Assembly: GCA_018712825.1 (NCBI GenBank)
Contig: DVGG01000025.1
Location: 1-40,359 of the forward strand
Reading direction: 5' to 3'
DNA from: Candidatus Faecousia excrementipullorum
GTDB lineage: Bacteria > Bacillota > Clostridia > Oscillospirales > Oscillospiraceae
Length of the DNA stretch: 40,359 nucleotides
The notes below the pieces were generated by a model. The model worked only from the letters and a program-made list of their open reading frames with translations. It was not told the DNA's origin and did no database searches. The translations under genes and the position numbers were made by a program. This document shows, piece after piece, positions 17,326 to 25,543 of the stretch (positions are counted from its first letter, which is position 1; the number at the start of each line of letters is the position of its first letter).

Positions 17326-17589
17326 GTAGCTCCCTCCGGGAGGGAGCTGTCACGGCATAGCCGTGACTGAGGGAGCCAGCGGGGAGTTCGCTGACAATTT
17401 GCTTATAGGATGGTACTTGCTCATAACTGCCGATACGCTATGCCAATTTACGAGGCGCTTCCTCCAATCGGCATAGGAAAAGGGATGGCTCTGAGAGGTA
17501 CTATCTCCGGCAATCAGATTGGCTTTGCGCCCGCTGGCTCCCTCCGTCTTGGGGCTGCGCCCCAAGCCACCTCCCTCCCGGAGGGAGGT
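17326..17589. repeat. Inverted-repeat module between DUF2207-type gene and dnaJ
   Basis: The gap 17214-17680 has no supported gene. It is framed by two GC-rich palindromes: GCTCCCTCCGGGAGGGAGC (17329-17347) and a relative built on CTCCCTCCCGGAGGGAG near 17569-17589. A 12-base inverted pair lies inside: GAGGGAGCCAGC at 17369-17380 and GCTGGCTCCCTC at 17533-17544. The core between these arms shows nothing recognisable. The arrangement resembles a small non-coding mobile repeat placed between two convergent units. Confidence 0.6.
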
Positions 17590-17621
17590 ATATACGCCAA
17601 CCTTTTCCATAATAACGACAC

Positions 17622-17674
17622 CAAAAAATAAAAAATCAGAGCCTGTTGCAAAACACTTACCTTGCAACAGGCTC
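17622..17674 (-). terminator. Terminator of dnaJ
   Basis: On the minus strand GAGCCTGTTGCAA pairs with TTGCAACAGGCTC, followed by T-rich sequence, just after the dnaJ stop. The stem resembles the rightward terminator at 17271-17312. Confidence 0.85.
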
Positions 17675-17680
17675 CTCTGC

Positions 17681-18838
17681 TTAACCGAAAAACTCTTTCA
17701 GATTGTCGAAGAACTTTTTCCGCTTGGGGCTGCTTTTCCCGTCCATGGACTCCTCCAGCTGCCGCAGCAGGTCCTTCTGCTCCCGGCTGAGGCGGGTGGG
17801 GGTCTCCACCGTCACCACGAAGCGGTGGTCGCCTCTTCTTCTGGGATTGTTCACCTGGGGGATGCCCTTGCCGGGGATTACGAACTGCCGTCCGGTCTGG
17901 GTGCCCTCCGGGATGGTGAAGGTGGTCTTGCCGTCCAGGGTGGGCACCTGGATTTCTGCACCCAGGGCTGCCTGGGTGAAGGTGATGGGCACCTCGCAGT
18001 ACACATCCATGCCGTCCCGCCGGAAAATGGGGTGGCGCTTGATGGTGATTTCCACCAGCACATCCCCGTTGGGGCCGCCGTTGCTGCCCACGCAGCCTTC
18101 TCCCGCTACCCGGATGGCCTGGCCCTGGTCGATACCGGCAGGGACCTTGACTTTGATCTTCTGGTTCCGGCGCACCTTCCCCTTGCCCCGGCAGGTGGTG
18201 CAGGGGTTCTTGATGATCTTGCCCTTGCCGCCGCAGGTGGGACAGGTGGCAGTGGACTGGACCGCCATGCCCATGAAGTTCTGGGTGGTGCGCACCTGAC
18301 CGGAGCCGTGGCAGTTGACACAGGTCTCCACCACACCGTCGGCAGAGCCGGTGCCCTTACAGGCGGCGCAGTTTTCGATTCTCTGGACGGTAATCTCCTT
18401 CTCCACGCCGAAGGCCGCTTCCTCAAAGGTCAGGTCCAGCCGGGCGCCTACATTTTCGCCCCGGCGGGGTGCGGTCTGGGCATTGGCCCGGCTTCTGCCG
18501 CCGCCGAAAAATTCTCCGAAAATATCCCCGAAGTCCCCGAAGCCCCCAAATCCGCCGAAGCCGCCGCCAAAGCCGCTTCCGCCGCCGGCACCGCCGCCGT
18601 AGTTGGGGTCCACACCGGCGAAGCCGAACTGGTCGTACCGGGCCCGCTTGTCGCTGTCGGACAGCACCTCATAGGCCTCGCCAATCTCCTTGAACTTCTC
18701 CTCCGCCTGCTTATCCCCGGGGTTCCGGTCCGGGTGATACTTCATGGCGTTTTTCCGGTAGGCTTTTTTAATCTCCTCGGCGCTGGCATTTTTATCCACG
18801 CCCAGCACCTGATAATAGTCACGCTTTTCTTCCGCCAT
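17681..18838 (-). CDS. dnaJ: Chaperone protein DnaJ
   Basis: DnaJ delivers unfolded proteins to DnaK and stimulates its ATPase. The 385-residue protein has a J domain with the HPD motif ([11 protein letters not shown]), a Gly/Phe-rich stretch (about 75-125), four CxxCxGxG zinc motifs ([32 protein letters not shown]) and a C-terminal substrate domain. It is a full type I DnaJ. It is the last gene of the heat-shock operon, 70 bp after dnaK, with a hairpin in the gap. Confidence 0.98.
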   Translation of the reverse strand: MAEEKRDYYQVLGVDKNASAEEIKKAYRKNAMKYHPDRNPGDKQAEEKFKEIGEAYEVLSDSDKRARYDQFGFAGVDPNYGGGAGGGSGFGGGFGGFGGFGDFGDIFGEFFGGGRSRANAQTAPRRGENVGARLDLTFEEAAFGVEKEITVQRIENCAACKGTGSADGVVETCVNCHGSGQVRTTQNFMGMAVQSTATCPTCGGKGKIIKNPCTTCRGKGKVRRNQKIKVKVPAGIDQGQAIRVAGEGCVGSNGGPNGDVLVEITIKRHPIFRRDGMDVYCEVPITFTQAALGAEIQVPTLDGKTTFTIPEGTQTGRQFVIPGKGIPQVNNPRRRGDHRFVVTVETPTRLSREQKDLLRQLEESMDGKSSPKRKKFFDNLKEFFG

Positions 18839-18868
18839 ATGTTATACCTCACGCAATACGCTCAAAAT

Positions 18869-18892
18869 GGGGGCGGCGTTGCTGCCGCCCCC
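18869..18892 (-). terminator. Hairpin between dnaK and dnaJ
   Basis: GGGGGCGGC and GCCGCCCCC form a perfect 9 bp stem with a six-base loop, followed on the minus strand by ATTTTG. It likely lowers dnaJ transcription or protects the dnaK message rather than ending the operon. Confidence 0.55.
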
Positions 18893-18908
18893 AGGGGCTG
18901 ATGTTTTA

Positions 18909-20723
18909 TCAGTCTACGGTCTCGTAGTCCGCATCCACAACGCCGTCATCGCCGGCGCCGGGGTTGGGATTACCGCCCTCCTGCTGGGGAGCCGCATTCT
19001 TGTAGAGCTTCTCGGACACGGCGTAGAATGCCTTCTGAACCTCCTCGGTGGCTTCCTTGATGGCAGCCACATCGGTGCCCTTGTTCACTTCCTTCAGCTT
19101 GTCAACAGCTGCCTGGATGCTGGCCTTCTCCTCTGCGGAAATCTTGTCGCCCAGCTCGCCCAGGGTCTTTTCCGTCTGGTAAGCCACCTGGTCGGCAGCG
19201 TTGTGGGCGTCCACTTCTTCCTTCCGGGCCTTATCCTCGGCGGCATACTGCTCAGCTTCCCGGACAGCCTTGTCGATGTCCTCCTGGCTCAGGTTGGTGG
19301 AAGCGGTAATGGCAATCTGCTGCTCCTTGCCGGTACCCAGGTCCTTGGCGGATACCTTCACAATGCCGTTGGCATCGATGTCGAAGGTAACCTCAATCTG
19401 GGGCACGCCACGGGGAGCGGGGGCAATGCCGGTGAGCTGGAAGCGGCCCAGGGTCTTGTTGTAAGCGGCCATCTCCCGCTCGCCCTGGAGCACATGGACC
19501 TCAACGGAGGTCTGGCCGTCAGCGGCGGTGGAGAAGATCTGGCTCTTCCGGGTGGGGATGGTGGTGTTCCGGTCGATGAGACGTGTGAACACGCCGCCCA
19601 TGGTCTCAATGCCCAGGGACAGAGGCGTCACGTCCAGCAGCACCACGTCCTTTACATCGCCGGTGAGCACGCCGCCCTGAATGGCAGCGCCCACAGCAAC
19701 GCACTCGTCGGGGTTGATGCCCTTGAAGCCTTCCTTGCCGGTGATGCCCTTCACGGCCTCCTGCACGGCAGGGATACGGGTGGAGCCGCCTACCAGCAGC
19801 ACCTTGTTCAGGTCGCTGGGCTTCAGGCCTGCATCGGACAGAGCCTGACGGACAGGCTTCATGGTCCGCTCCACCAGGTCGGCGGTCAGCTCATTGAACT
19901 TGGCGCGGCTGATGGTCACGTCCAGGTGCTTGGGGCCGGTAGCGTCGGCGGTGATATAGGGCAGGTTTACGGTGGTGGAGGTCATGCCGGACAGCTCAAT
20001 CTTGGCCTTCTCAGCAGCCTCCTTCAGGCGCTGCATAGCCACCTTATCGCGGCTCAGGTCCACGCCCTCGGTCTTCTTGAACTCGGAGACCAGGTAGTCC
20101 ATGATTCTCTGGTCGAAGTCGTCGCCGCCCAGATGGGTGTCACCGGCGGTAGCCAGCACTTCCACAATGCCGTCGCCGATTTCCAGGATGGACACGTCGA
20201 AGGTGCCGCCGCCCAGGTCGTACACCATGATCTTCTGCTCGCTCTCCTTGTCCAGGCCGTAGGCCAGGGCAGCGGCGGTGGGCTCGTTGATGATACGCTT
20301 CACATCCAGACCGGCAATCTTACCGGCGTCCTTGGTGGCCTGCCGCTGAGCGTCGGAGAAGTAAGCGGGGACGGTGATGACTGCCTCGGTAACAGGCTGG
20401 CCCAGGTAAGCCTCGGCGTCAGCCTTCAGCTTCTGCAGCACCATGGCGCTGATTTCCTGGGGGGTGTAGCCCTTGCCGTCGATGTCCACATGGTAGTTCT
20501 CGCCCATGTGACGCTTGATGGAAGACACAGTGCGCTCAGCGTTGGTCACAGCCTGACGCTTTGCCACCTGGCCCACCATACGCTCACCGGTCTTGGAGAA
20601 TGCCACCACGGAAGGGGTGGTACGGCTGCCCTCGGCGTTGGCGATGACAACGGGTTCGCCGCCTTCCAGCACGGCGACACAGGAATTGGTGGTTCCCAAA
20701 TCGATACCAATAATCTTGCTCAT
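18909..20723 (-). CDS. dnaK: Chaperone protein DnaK (Hsp70)
   Basis: DnaK is the ATP-driven Hsp70 chaperone. The 604-residue protein starts [19 protein letters not shown], shows the ATPase signatures [14 protein letters not shown] and [14 protein letters not shown], a linker [18 protein letters not shown], the substrate-binding domain and the helical lid, ending [13 protein letters not shown]. The ATG follows TAGGAGG. The length is typical for Bacillota. Confidence 0.99.
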   Translation of the reverse strand: MSKIIGIDLGTTNSCVAVLEGGEPVVIANAEGSRTTPSVVAFSKTGERMVGQVAKRQAVTNAERTVSSIKRHMGENYHVDIDGKGYTPQEISAMVLQKLKADAEAYLGQPVTEAVITVPAYFSDAQRQATKDAGKIAGLDVKRIINEPTAAALAYGLDKESEQKIMVYDLGGGTFDVSILEIGDGIVEVLATAGDTHLGGDDFDQRIMDYLVSEFKKTEGVDLSRDKVAMQRLKEAAEKAKIELSGMTSTTVNLPYITADATGPKHLDVTISRAKFNELTADLVERTMKPVRQALSDAGLKPSDLNKVLLVGGSTRIPAVQEAVKGITGKEGFKGINPDECVAVGAAIQGGVLTGDVKDVVLLDVTPLSLGIETMGGVFTRLIDRNTTIPTRKSQIFSTAADGQTSVEVHVLQGEREMAAYNKTLGRFQLTGIAPAPRGVPQIEVTFDIDANGIVKVSAKDLGTGKEQQIAITASTNLSQEDIDKAVREAEQYAAEDKARKEEVDAHNAADQVAYQTEKTLGELGDKISAEEKASIQAAVDKLKEVNKGTDVAAIKEATEEVQKAFYAVSEKLYKNAAPQQEGGNPNPGAGDDGVVDADYETVD

Positions 20724-20763
20724 AATTTCGTTCCTCCTATATGAATGAAAAGTTTATACAAGT

Positions 20764-21288
20764 TTAGTTTGCCACCTGAACCATGGCGAATCGCACGATT
20801 TTGTCTCCCATGCGGAAGCCCTTCTGGAACACCTGGGTGATGGTGTTCTCCGGGGTGTCCTCCTGCTGGGTGTGCATCACGGCGTTGTGGAGGTTGGGAT
20901 CAAAAGCATCTCCCGGCTCTCCGAAAATCTCCACCCCCAGCTCGGTAAAAATCTTCACCAGCTGGGTCATGGTCATTTCCACGCCCTTTTTGTAGGCTTC
21001 ATCCTGAGTAGGCTGGTTCAGCGCCCGCTCCAGGTTATCGTATACAGGCAAAAGCTTTGCCACCGCATCGGCTTTGCCGTTGGAATAGGACTGCTCCTTT
21101 TCACGGGTGGTGCGCTTGCGGAAGTTATCGTAGTCCGCAGCCAGCCGCAGGTAGCTGTCGTGCTCGGCGTTGTACTTCTCCTCGAAGGGATTGACCTCTG
21201 CCGGAGCCTCCTCCTGGGCTTCCTGCGCCTCTACCTCCTGCTTCTCTTCCTGCACTTCCTGTTCTTCTTTCTTACATTTCTTAGCCAC
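20764..21288 (-). CDS. grpE: Nucleotide exchange factor GrpE
   Basis: GrpE drives ADP release from DnaK. The 174-residue protein has a strongly acidic, Gln/Glu-rich N-terminus predicted to be helical or coiled coil, the family core LRLAADYDNFRKRT, and the C-terminal signature ITQVFQKGFRMGDKIVR. It begins with GTG three bases after the hrcA stop, with AGGAGG overlapping the end of hrcA, so translation is coupled. Confidence 0.96.
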   Translation of the reverse strand: MAKKCKKEEQEVQEEKQEVEAQEAQEEAPAEVNPFEEKYNAEHDSYLRLAADYDNFRKRTTREKEQSYSNGKADAVAKLLPVYDNLERALNQPTQDEAYKKGVEMTMTQLVKIFTELGVEIFGEPGDAFDPNLHNAVMHTQQEDTPENTITQVFQKGFRMGDKIVRFAMVQVAN

Positions 21289-21291
21289 GCT

Positions 21292-22371
21292 TTACGCCTC
21301 CTGAGTTTCTGATTGGGGCTCCTGGCCCTGGGGCAGCTGGGACTGCTCCGGTTTTGCAAACATCTTGGAAAGGCTCTCGGCGAAGTAGCTCAGTCTTGCC
21401 GTCACCTTTGCATAGTCCATACGGGTGGGGCCGACCACACCGATCATACCCTGCATCCCGTCGCCAATGTCAAATTTCGTTACCACCACGCTGGTGTCCT
21501 TCAGCTCCTGGGCCACATTCTCCGGCCCTACCAGCACCTGGGTGCCGCGGGCGTTCTGCATCACCGCCGGGAGATTGGAAAGGGCTTCCTCATCCAGAGT
21601 GGTCAGCACCTTCTGGGCCTTGCCCACATCCTGGTACTCCGGCTGTTCCAGAAGCCTCAGCTGTCCCGCCACCGCCACGTTGGTGCCGGCCTGCTGGGAC
21701 AGGGTGTGGGTGGTAAACTCCATCACAATGGGAACCAGACTGGAGGCGGCGCCGGCGGCGTTCATCACCCGCTGGAGAAGCTCCGGGGTGAAGGCCTCTG
21801 CCATAAGCCCTGTGAGGGTGGCGTTTAAGACCGCTCCCAGGATTTTCAAATCCCCCTCGGTCACATTTACCGGGAGCCTCACGAGTTTGTTCACCACCTG
21901 TTCGTTGGACAAAAGCAGCACCAGGATTATGCTTCCCTGGCCTGCCAGAATCACATCGAACCGCTGCACCGTGACCCCCTTTTGCCGGGATGCCACAGAA
22001 ATGGCCGGAAGATCCGTAGCCTGGCTTACCAATTTTGCTACCTTTTCCATCATTTTATCCACATGCTGCATCTTTTCCTCGATGGCATTGTTGATGGAAC
22101 GGGTCTCATCCATGCTCAGACGGTAGTCCGCCATCAGCTCATCCACATACAGCCGGTAACCGGCAGGGGAGGGAATCCGTCCTGCGCTGGTGTGGGGCTG
22201 CTCCAGATAGCCCATGGCGGTAAGCTCCGCCATTTCGTTGCGGATGGTTGCGGAGGAGTACTTCATATCCGGCAGCTCGGTCAGCGCCTTGGAGCCCACC
22301 GGCTCAGCGGTGCGGATATACAAATCCACCACAGACCGCAAGACCTTTTTCTTTCGCTCTGTCAGCTCCAT
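21292..22371 (-). CDS. hrcA: Heat-shock repressor HrcA
   Basis: HrcA represses class I heat-shock genes by binding the CIRCE operator. The 359-residue protein has an N-terminal winged helix (LTERKKKVLRSVVDLYIRT, YSSATIRNEMAELTAMGYL, QPHTSAGRIPSPAGYRLYV) and the C-terminal dimerisation region ending GVVGPTRMDYAKVTARLSY. It is the first gene of the operon and lies right after a perfect CIRCE, so it regulates itself. Confidence 0.98.
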   Translation of the reverse strand: MELTERKKKVLRSVVDLYIRTAEPVGSKALTELPDMKYSSATIRNEMAELTAMGYLEQPHTSAGRIPSPAGYRLYVDELMADYRLSMDETRSINNAIEEKMQHVDKMMEKVAKLVSQATDLPAISVASRQKGVTVQRFDVILAGQGSIILVLLLSNEQVVNKLVRLPVNVTEGDLKILGAVLNATLTGLMAEAFTPELLQRVMNAAGAASSLVPIVMEFTTHTLSQQAGTNVAVAGQLRLLEQPEYQDVGKAQKVLTTLDEEALSNLPAVMQNARGTQVLVGPENVAQELKDTSVVVTKFDIGDGMQGMIGVVGPTRMDYAKVTARLSYFAESLSKMFAKPEQSQLPQGQEPQSETQEA

Positions 22372-22390
22372 ATTCCTCCTCCTTTCATCT

Positions 22391-22417
22391 TTAGCACTCC
22401 TTATCCTTGAGTGCTAA
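22391..22417 (-). promoter_or_regulatory. CIRCE operator
   Basis: TTAGCACTC, nine bases and GAGTGCTAA form a perfect copy of the HrcA operator, 20 bases upstream of the hrcA ATG and just downstream of the -10 box, so bound HrcA would block initiation. Confidence 0.98.
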
Positions 22418-22421
22418 GCAC

Positions 22422-22450
22422 ACTATACACCCAAGTGCCAAAAAAGTCAA
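22422..22450 (-). promoter_or_regulatory. Sigma-A promoter of hrcA-grpE-dnaK-dnaJ
   Basis: On the minus strand, TTGACT (22445-22450) and TATAGT (22422-22427) are 17 bp apart. CIRCE lies immediately downstream. Confidence 0.88.
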
Positions 22451-22483
22451 GGGGTCTAATTTTGAATTTATTGTTGCCGCGGG

Positions 22484-22883
22484 CAGTGGCCGCTGACAAT
22501 GCGCACCAAGCTGGTCTGTAATCGTTACTTCCCTGACCCGCCCGGTAACGTTACCGAGCAAAATGGGGAGCGAAAACATGGGCACTGTGCACGCATTGAC
22601 AGCGGCGGCACGCCGCCCCGCCCGGTATCGGCGGCTTGTCCGCCGAACTTATTCACTATTCACTCTTCACTATTCACTAAAAACGCCCGGTAACGTTACC
22701 GGGTGGTAGTGGATGCGCAGACCAAAGCCCCCCTGGCCATTGTGGGGGTGGTTTGGCGATAGCCAAACCGGGGGGATTCCCCAGTGTGGCAGGTTTCCAC
22801 ATGGGTTTGTACTTTCAAGAAGTGCCTGCTGTAAATCCCTCAGTCACGGCTACGCCGTGCCAGCTCCCTTTCGCAAGGGAGCC
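22484..22883 (+). repeat. Mosaic intergenic repeat, copy 3
   Basis: The gap 22451-22905 has no supported gene. It holds a module beginning CAGTGGCCGCTGAC (22484), the palindrome CGGTAACGTTACCG twice (about 22542 and 22688), TTCACTA tandem units (22649-22680), a module beginning ACCAAAGCCCCCCTGGCC (about 22720) and the 90 bp CCCTCAGTCACG module (22794-22883). These are the modules found at 3960-4279, but in a different order and with diverged sequence. Confidence 0.85.
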
Positions 22884-22905
22884 TTTGGTTTTCCTTTCTA
22901 TATTG

Positions 22906-22950
22906 GAAAAACTGCGGGAGAAGCCCCGGTTTTGGGGTCTCCCGCAGTTT
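22906..22950 (-). terminator. Terminator of the aminotransferase gene
   Basis: On the minus strand AAACTGCGGGAG and CTCCCGCAGTTT pair, with an inner CCCC/GGGG stem, and the sequence runs into TTTTTCC. It lies 6 bp after the stop codon. Confidence 0.9.
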
Positions 22951-22955
22951 GCTTT

Positions 22956-24140
22956 CTAATGGGTTTTGCCAATCAGTTCCCGGAAGATGGGAATACTCTT
23001 TTGAATCTTCTCATAGGGAACGCAGTAGCACAGCCGGCAGTAGCCGGGGCAGCCGAAGTCCTTTCCCGGGACGATGAGCAAATCCTTTTCCTTTGCCCGC
23101 TGGCTGAAGGCCTCACCGTCTCCTTCCGGGGCCTTCACGAACAGGTAAAAGGCGCCCTGGGGCTTTGCCACCTGATACCCGGCTGCCACCAGGGCCTCAT
23201 AGAGGGTACGGCGGTTTTTGTCGTAGCTGTCCAAATCCGGAGGAATCTGGGTGCACCGGGCAATCACCTTCTGAAAAAGGGACGGGGCGCACACATGGCC
23301 GATAGACCGGGCAGCCCCTGCCACGGCGGCGTACAGTGCCGCTCCGTCTGTGGCCTTTTGGGGCACATAGATATAGCCAATCCGCTCTCCCGGCAAAGAC
23401 AGGGACTTGGAGTAGGAATAGCAGATAATGGTATCCCGGTAAATGGCCGGGACAAAGGGCACCTCCGTCCCATCGTACACCAGCTCCCGGTAGGGCTCAT
23501 CGGATACAATATAAATAGGATGTCCATATTCCCGGCTCTTTTCTTCCAGCAGCGCCCCCAGCTTTTGGAGGGTTTCCCGGGAATAGACCACGCCCGAGGG
23601 GTTATTGGGGGAGTTGACAATCACCGCCTGGGTGTTTTTCGTCACCAGAGCCTCCAGGGCTTCCATGTCAATCTGGAAATCCGGCTCCTGGGCAGGCACC
23701 ACCCCGAATTCCAGCCCCGATTCCTCCACAAAGGGGGCGTACTCGGGAAAATAAGGGGCGATGGCCAGAATCTTTCCCCCCGGCACCGCCAGAGCCCGGA
23801 ATACCGCAATCAGCTCCGGGGCGGCGCCGCAGCCCAGAAACAGCTCCTGGGGGGTTACGTCCCAGTCATAGCGCCGGTTCAGCTCCCGGGCGATGGCGTC
23901 TCTGGCTGCCATGTCTCCCCCTGCGGGGGTGTAGCCGTGAACCTCCACGGAAGGGGTCTGCCGAAGGATCTCCCGGATGGCCTCCTCCACCGCCTGGGGG
24001 GCCGGAATACTGGGGTTTCCCAGGGAAAAGTCCAGCACATTTTCCTCCCCTACCACAGCCGCCCGGCTTCTGCCGTACTCGAACAGTTCCCGGATGCAGG
24101 ATCGGTTTGCCCCCAGGGCATAGGCTTTGGAATTAAACAT
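22956..24140 (-). CDS. Pyridoxal-phosphate aminotransferase, class I/II
   Basis: The 394-residue protein belongs to fold-type I aminotransferases. Visible features are the N-terminal DFSLGNPSIPAP, HGYTPAGG, the cofactor-contacting VNSPNNPSG (175-183), SDEPYREL (213-220) and the Schiff-base lysine Lys245 in SYSKSLSLPGERIGY. Substrate specificity cannot be read from sequence. The ATG at 24140 overlaps the end of the upstream gene by 8 bases and follows AAGGAGG, so both genes are made from one message. The C-terminus has a Cys-rich stretch (FGCPGYCRLCYC). Confidence 0.93.
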   Translation of the reverse strand: MFNSKAYALGANRSCIRELFEYGRSRAAVVGEENVLDFSLGNPSIPAPQAVEEAIREILRQTPSVEVHGYTPAGGDMAARDAIARELNRRYDWDVTPQELFLGCGAAPELIAVFRALAVPGGKILAIAPYFPEYAPFVEESGLEFGVVPAQEPDFQIDMEALEALVTKNTQAVIVNSPNNPSGVVYSRETLQKLGALLEEKSREYGHPIYIVSDEPYRELVYDGTEVPFVPAIYRDTIICYSYSKSLSLPGERIGYIYVPQKATDGAALYAAVAGAARSIGHVCAPSLFQKVIARCTQIPPDLDSYDKNRRTLYEALVAAGYQVAKPQGAFYLFVKAPEGDGEAFSQRAKEKDLLIVPGKDFGCPGYCRLCYCVPYEKIQKSIPIFRELIGKTH

Positions 24141-25404
24141 AGGCTTCCTCCTTTTGGTACACCGGCGTCCCCGGTTCAAAGCCCTGGGGCCGGTACCGGA
24201 CAGACCGGATTTTCTTTCCGTCACAGCCATACTTGGCCAGATATCCGAATATGTTTACATAAGAAATCAAATCATTCTTTTCCCGCTCCATGGCCTTCAT
24301 CACCTCCACGGTAGCCAGCACATCGTCGATGGCCCGGTGGGAATTGACCACCTGCCCTTGCAGGCCGTAGCTTTCGATGGCGTTGCACAGCTTGTGGGGA
24401 TAGCTCCGCCGATCCCGGTACACCGTCAGCAAATCCAGCTTATCCTTCCCCTGCAAGATTGCGGCGTCTCCGTCCCGCAGGAGCATATAGTACAGGAAAA
24501 TCAAATCAAAGCCTGCATTGTAGGCAAGGAGCAGAGTGTTTCCCCCAATCATCTGGGCGATGTCCCGGCACACCCGGGTTTTGGGAACCCCCCGCTCCCG
24601 GATATCCTGGGGGGTGATGCCGGTGAGCTGCTGGATTTTTTCCGGGATGGTGACTCCGGGGCTGAGGGTGATGAGCCGGTCATAAGTCTCAATCACCTGG
24701 CACTGGCCCTGCCGCTGCTCCAGCACCACGGCGGAAAACTCAATAATCTCATCCCTGGCGCCGTCCAGGCCGGTGGTTTCCGTGTCAAAAATCACCAGCC
24801 GGTCATATTTGTCAAACAGCTGTCGGAAGCACCCCTCCCGGGCAAGCGCCAGGGCTCTTTGGAATTTGCTTTTCTCCTCCGGGACAAGGCCGTATTTGTC
24901 CGCCAATTCCCGGGCAAAGTTGTCCAGGCTCTCCCGGGAGCCGGATTTCAACTCCACCTCCGCCTCCAGAAGGGGAACCTCCTTGCCGCCCCCTGTCAGC
25001 ACCCCTTTGTCCAGGGCCACTTCCAGCCGGGCGTCCTCATAGGCAATGGTGGTGGCCAGCCGCCGGAACCGGGCGCCGCACACCGGCACCAGGCCTTCCT
25101 CTGCCAGCTCTCCCAGCTCCCGGGGACACCCCAGACCCATCAGCAGCGCCACCCCCTGGCGGATGTCCATACAGGGGGTCTCCCACTCTCCCCTGCCTCC
25201 ATCCAGCAGCCGGGATTTGCAGGTGCATACCGTTTTTCCGTTTTCCCGCCGCAGCCGCAGGGTCAGCTTTTTCCGGGACAGGCTGCCGGAGGGGGTATCG
25301 AAATAGGTGGTCTCCATGGCAATTTCCTCCCCGGGAAATGCCGCCTGTAAGGTTTCCATTTCTTCCGGTGTCACCCGGAATTTCCATTCGTATTCCGCAG
25401 CCAT
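24133..25404 (-). CDS. CYTH domain-DEDDh exonuclease fusion protein
   Basis: The 423-residue protein joins two enzyme families in one frame. The N-terminal half (about 1-190) is a CYTH/triphosphate tunnel domain: ExExK is present as EYEWK (residues 4-8), followed by TYFDTPSGSLSRKKLTLRLR, CKSR, and LLEAEVELKSG (145-155). CYTH enzymes hydrolyse or cyclise triphosphates. The C-terminal half (about 203-375) is a DEDDh 3'-5' exonuclease with IFDTETTG (Asp207, Glu209), YNAGFD (Asp300) and HRAIDD (His356, Asp361). Both active sites look intact. The ATG at 25404 follows AAGGAGG and has its own promoter. The substrate is unknown. Confidence 0.88.
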   Translation of the reverse strand: MAAEYEWKFRVTPEEMETLQAAFPGEEIAMETTYFDTPSGSLSRKKLTLRLRRENGKTVCTCKSRLLDGGRGEWETPCMDIRQGVALLMGLGCPRELGELAEEGLVPVCGARFRRLATTIAYEDARLEVALDKGVLTGGGKEVPLLEAEVELKSGSRESLDNFARELADKYGLVPEEKSKFQRALALAREGCFRQLFDKYDRLVIFDTETTGLDGARDEIIEFSAVVLEQRQGQCQVIETYDRLITLSPGVTIPEKIQQLTGITPQDIRERGVPKTRVCRDIAQMIGGNTLLLAYNAGFDLIFLYYMLLRDGDAAILQGKDKLDLLTVYRDRRSYPHKLCNAIESYGLQGQVVNSHRAIDDVLATVEVMKAMEREKNDLISYVNIFGYLAKYGCDGKKIRSVRYRPQGFEPGTPVYQKEEAYV

Positions 25405-25428
25405 AATCGCCCTCCTTGTTTTTTCCCC

Positions 25429-25457
25429 ATTATACACCGGCCCCGGGGATTGTGCAA
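25429..25457 (-). promoter_or_regulatory. Sigma-A promoter of the CYTH-exonuclease/aminotransferase operon
   Basis: On the minus strand, TTGCAC (25452-25457) and TATAAT (25429-25434) are 17 bp apart, 25 bases upstream of the ATG. It is divergent from spoIIE. Confidence 0.85.
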
Positions 25458-25470
25458 GAGAGCTCCCCCC

Positions 25471-25505
25471 TTCCGACAGGAAATTCCCTGGGGCTTTGAT
25501 AGAAT
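25471..25505 (+). promoter_or_regulatory. Possible activated promoter of spoIIE
   Basis: A good -10 box, TAGAAT (25500-25505), has no sigma-A -35 box at 17 bp. Instead TTCCGACA (25471-25478) lies upstream; its complement TGTCGGAA is one base from the Spo0A box core TGTCGAA. This resembles the Spo0A-activated spoIIE promoter of Bacillus, but the match is weak. Confidence 0.35.
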
Positions 25506-25543
25506 AACCCCATGGAATTTTACGAAAGAACGGTGATGGCGCA

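Noticed and set aside
17350-17667. A 105-codon minus-strand open frame between the DUF2207-type gene and dnaJ
   Set aside because: It runs through a terminator hairpin and the inverted-repeat module, has no ribosome-binding site and no recognisable motif.
18867-20744. A 625-codon open frame opposite dnaK
   Set aside because: A well-known type of shadow frame opposite Hsp70 genes; composition is repetitive Gly/His/Val and it covers dnaK almost exactly.
25476-25507. A sigma-H-type promoter for spoIIE (ACAGGAAAT and ATAGAATAA)
   Set aside because: Both half-sites match, but the gap is 14 bases where 11-12 is expected, and spoIIE is not usually a sigma-H gene.
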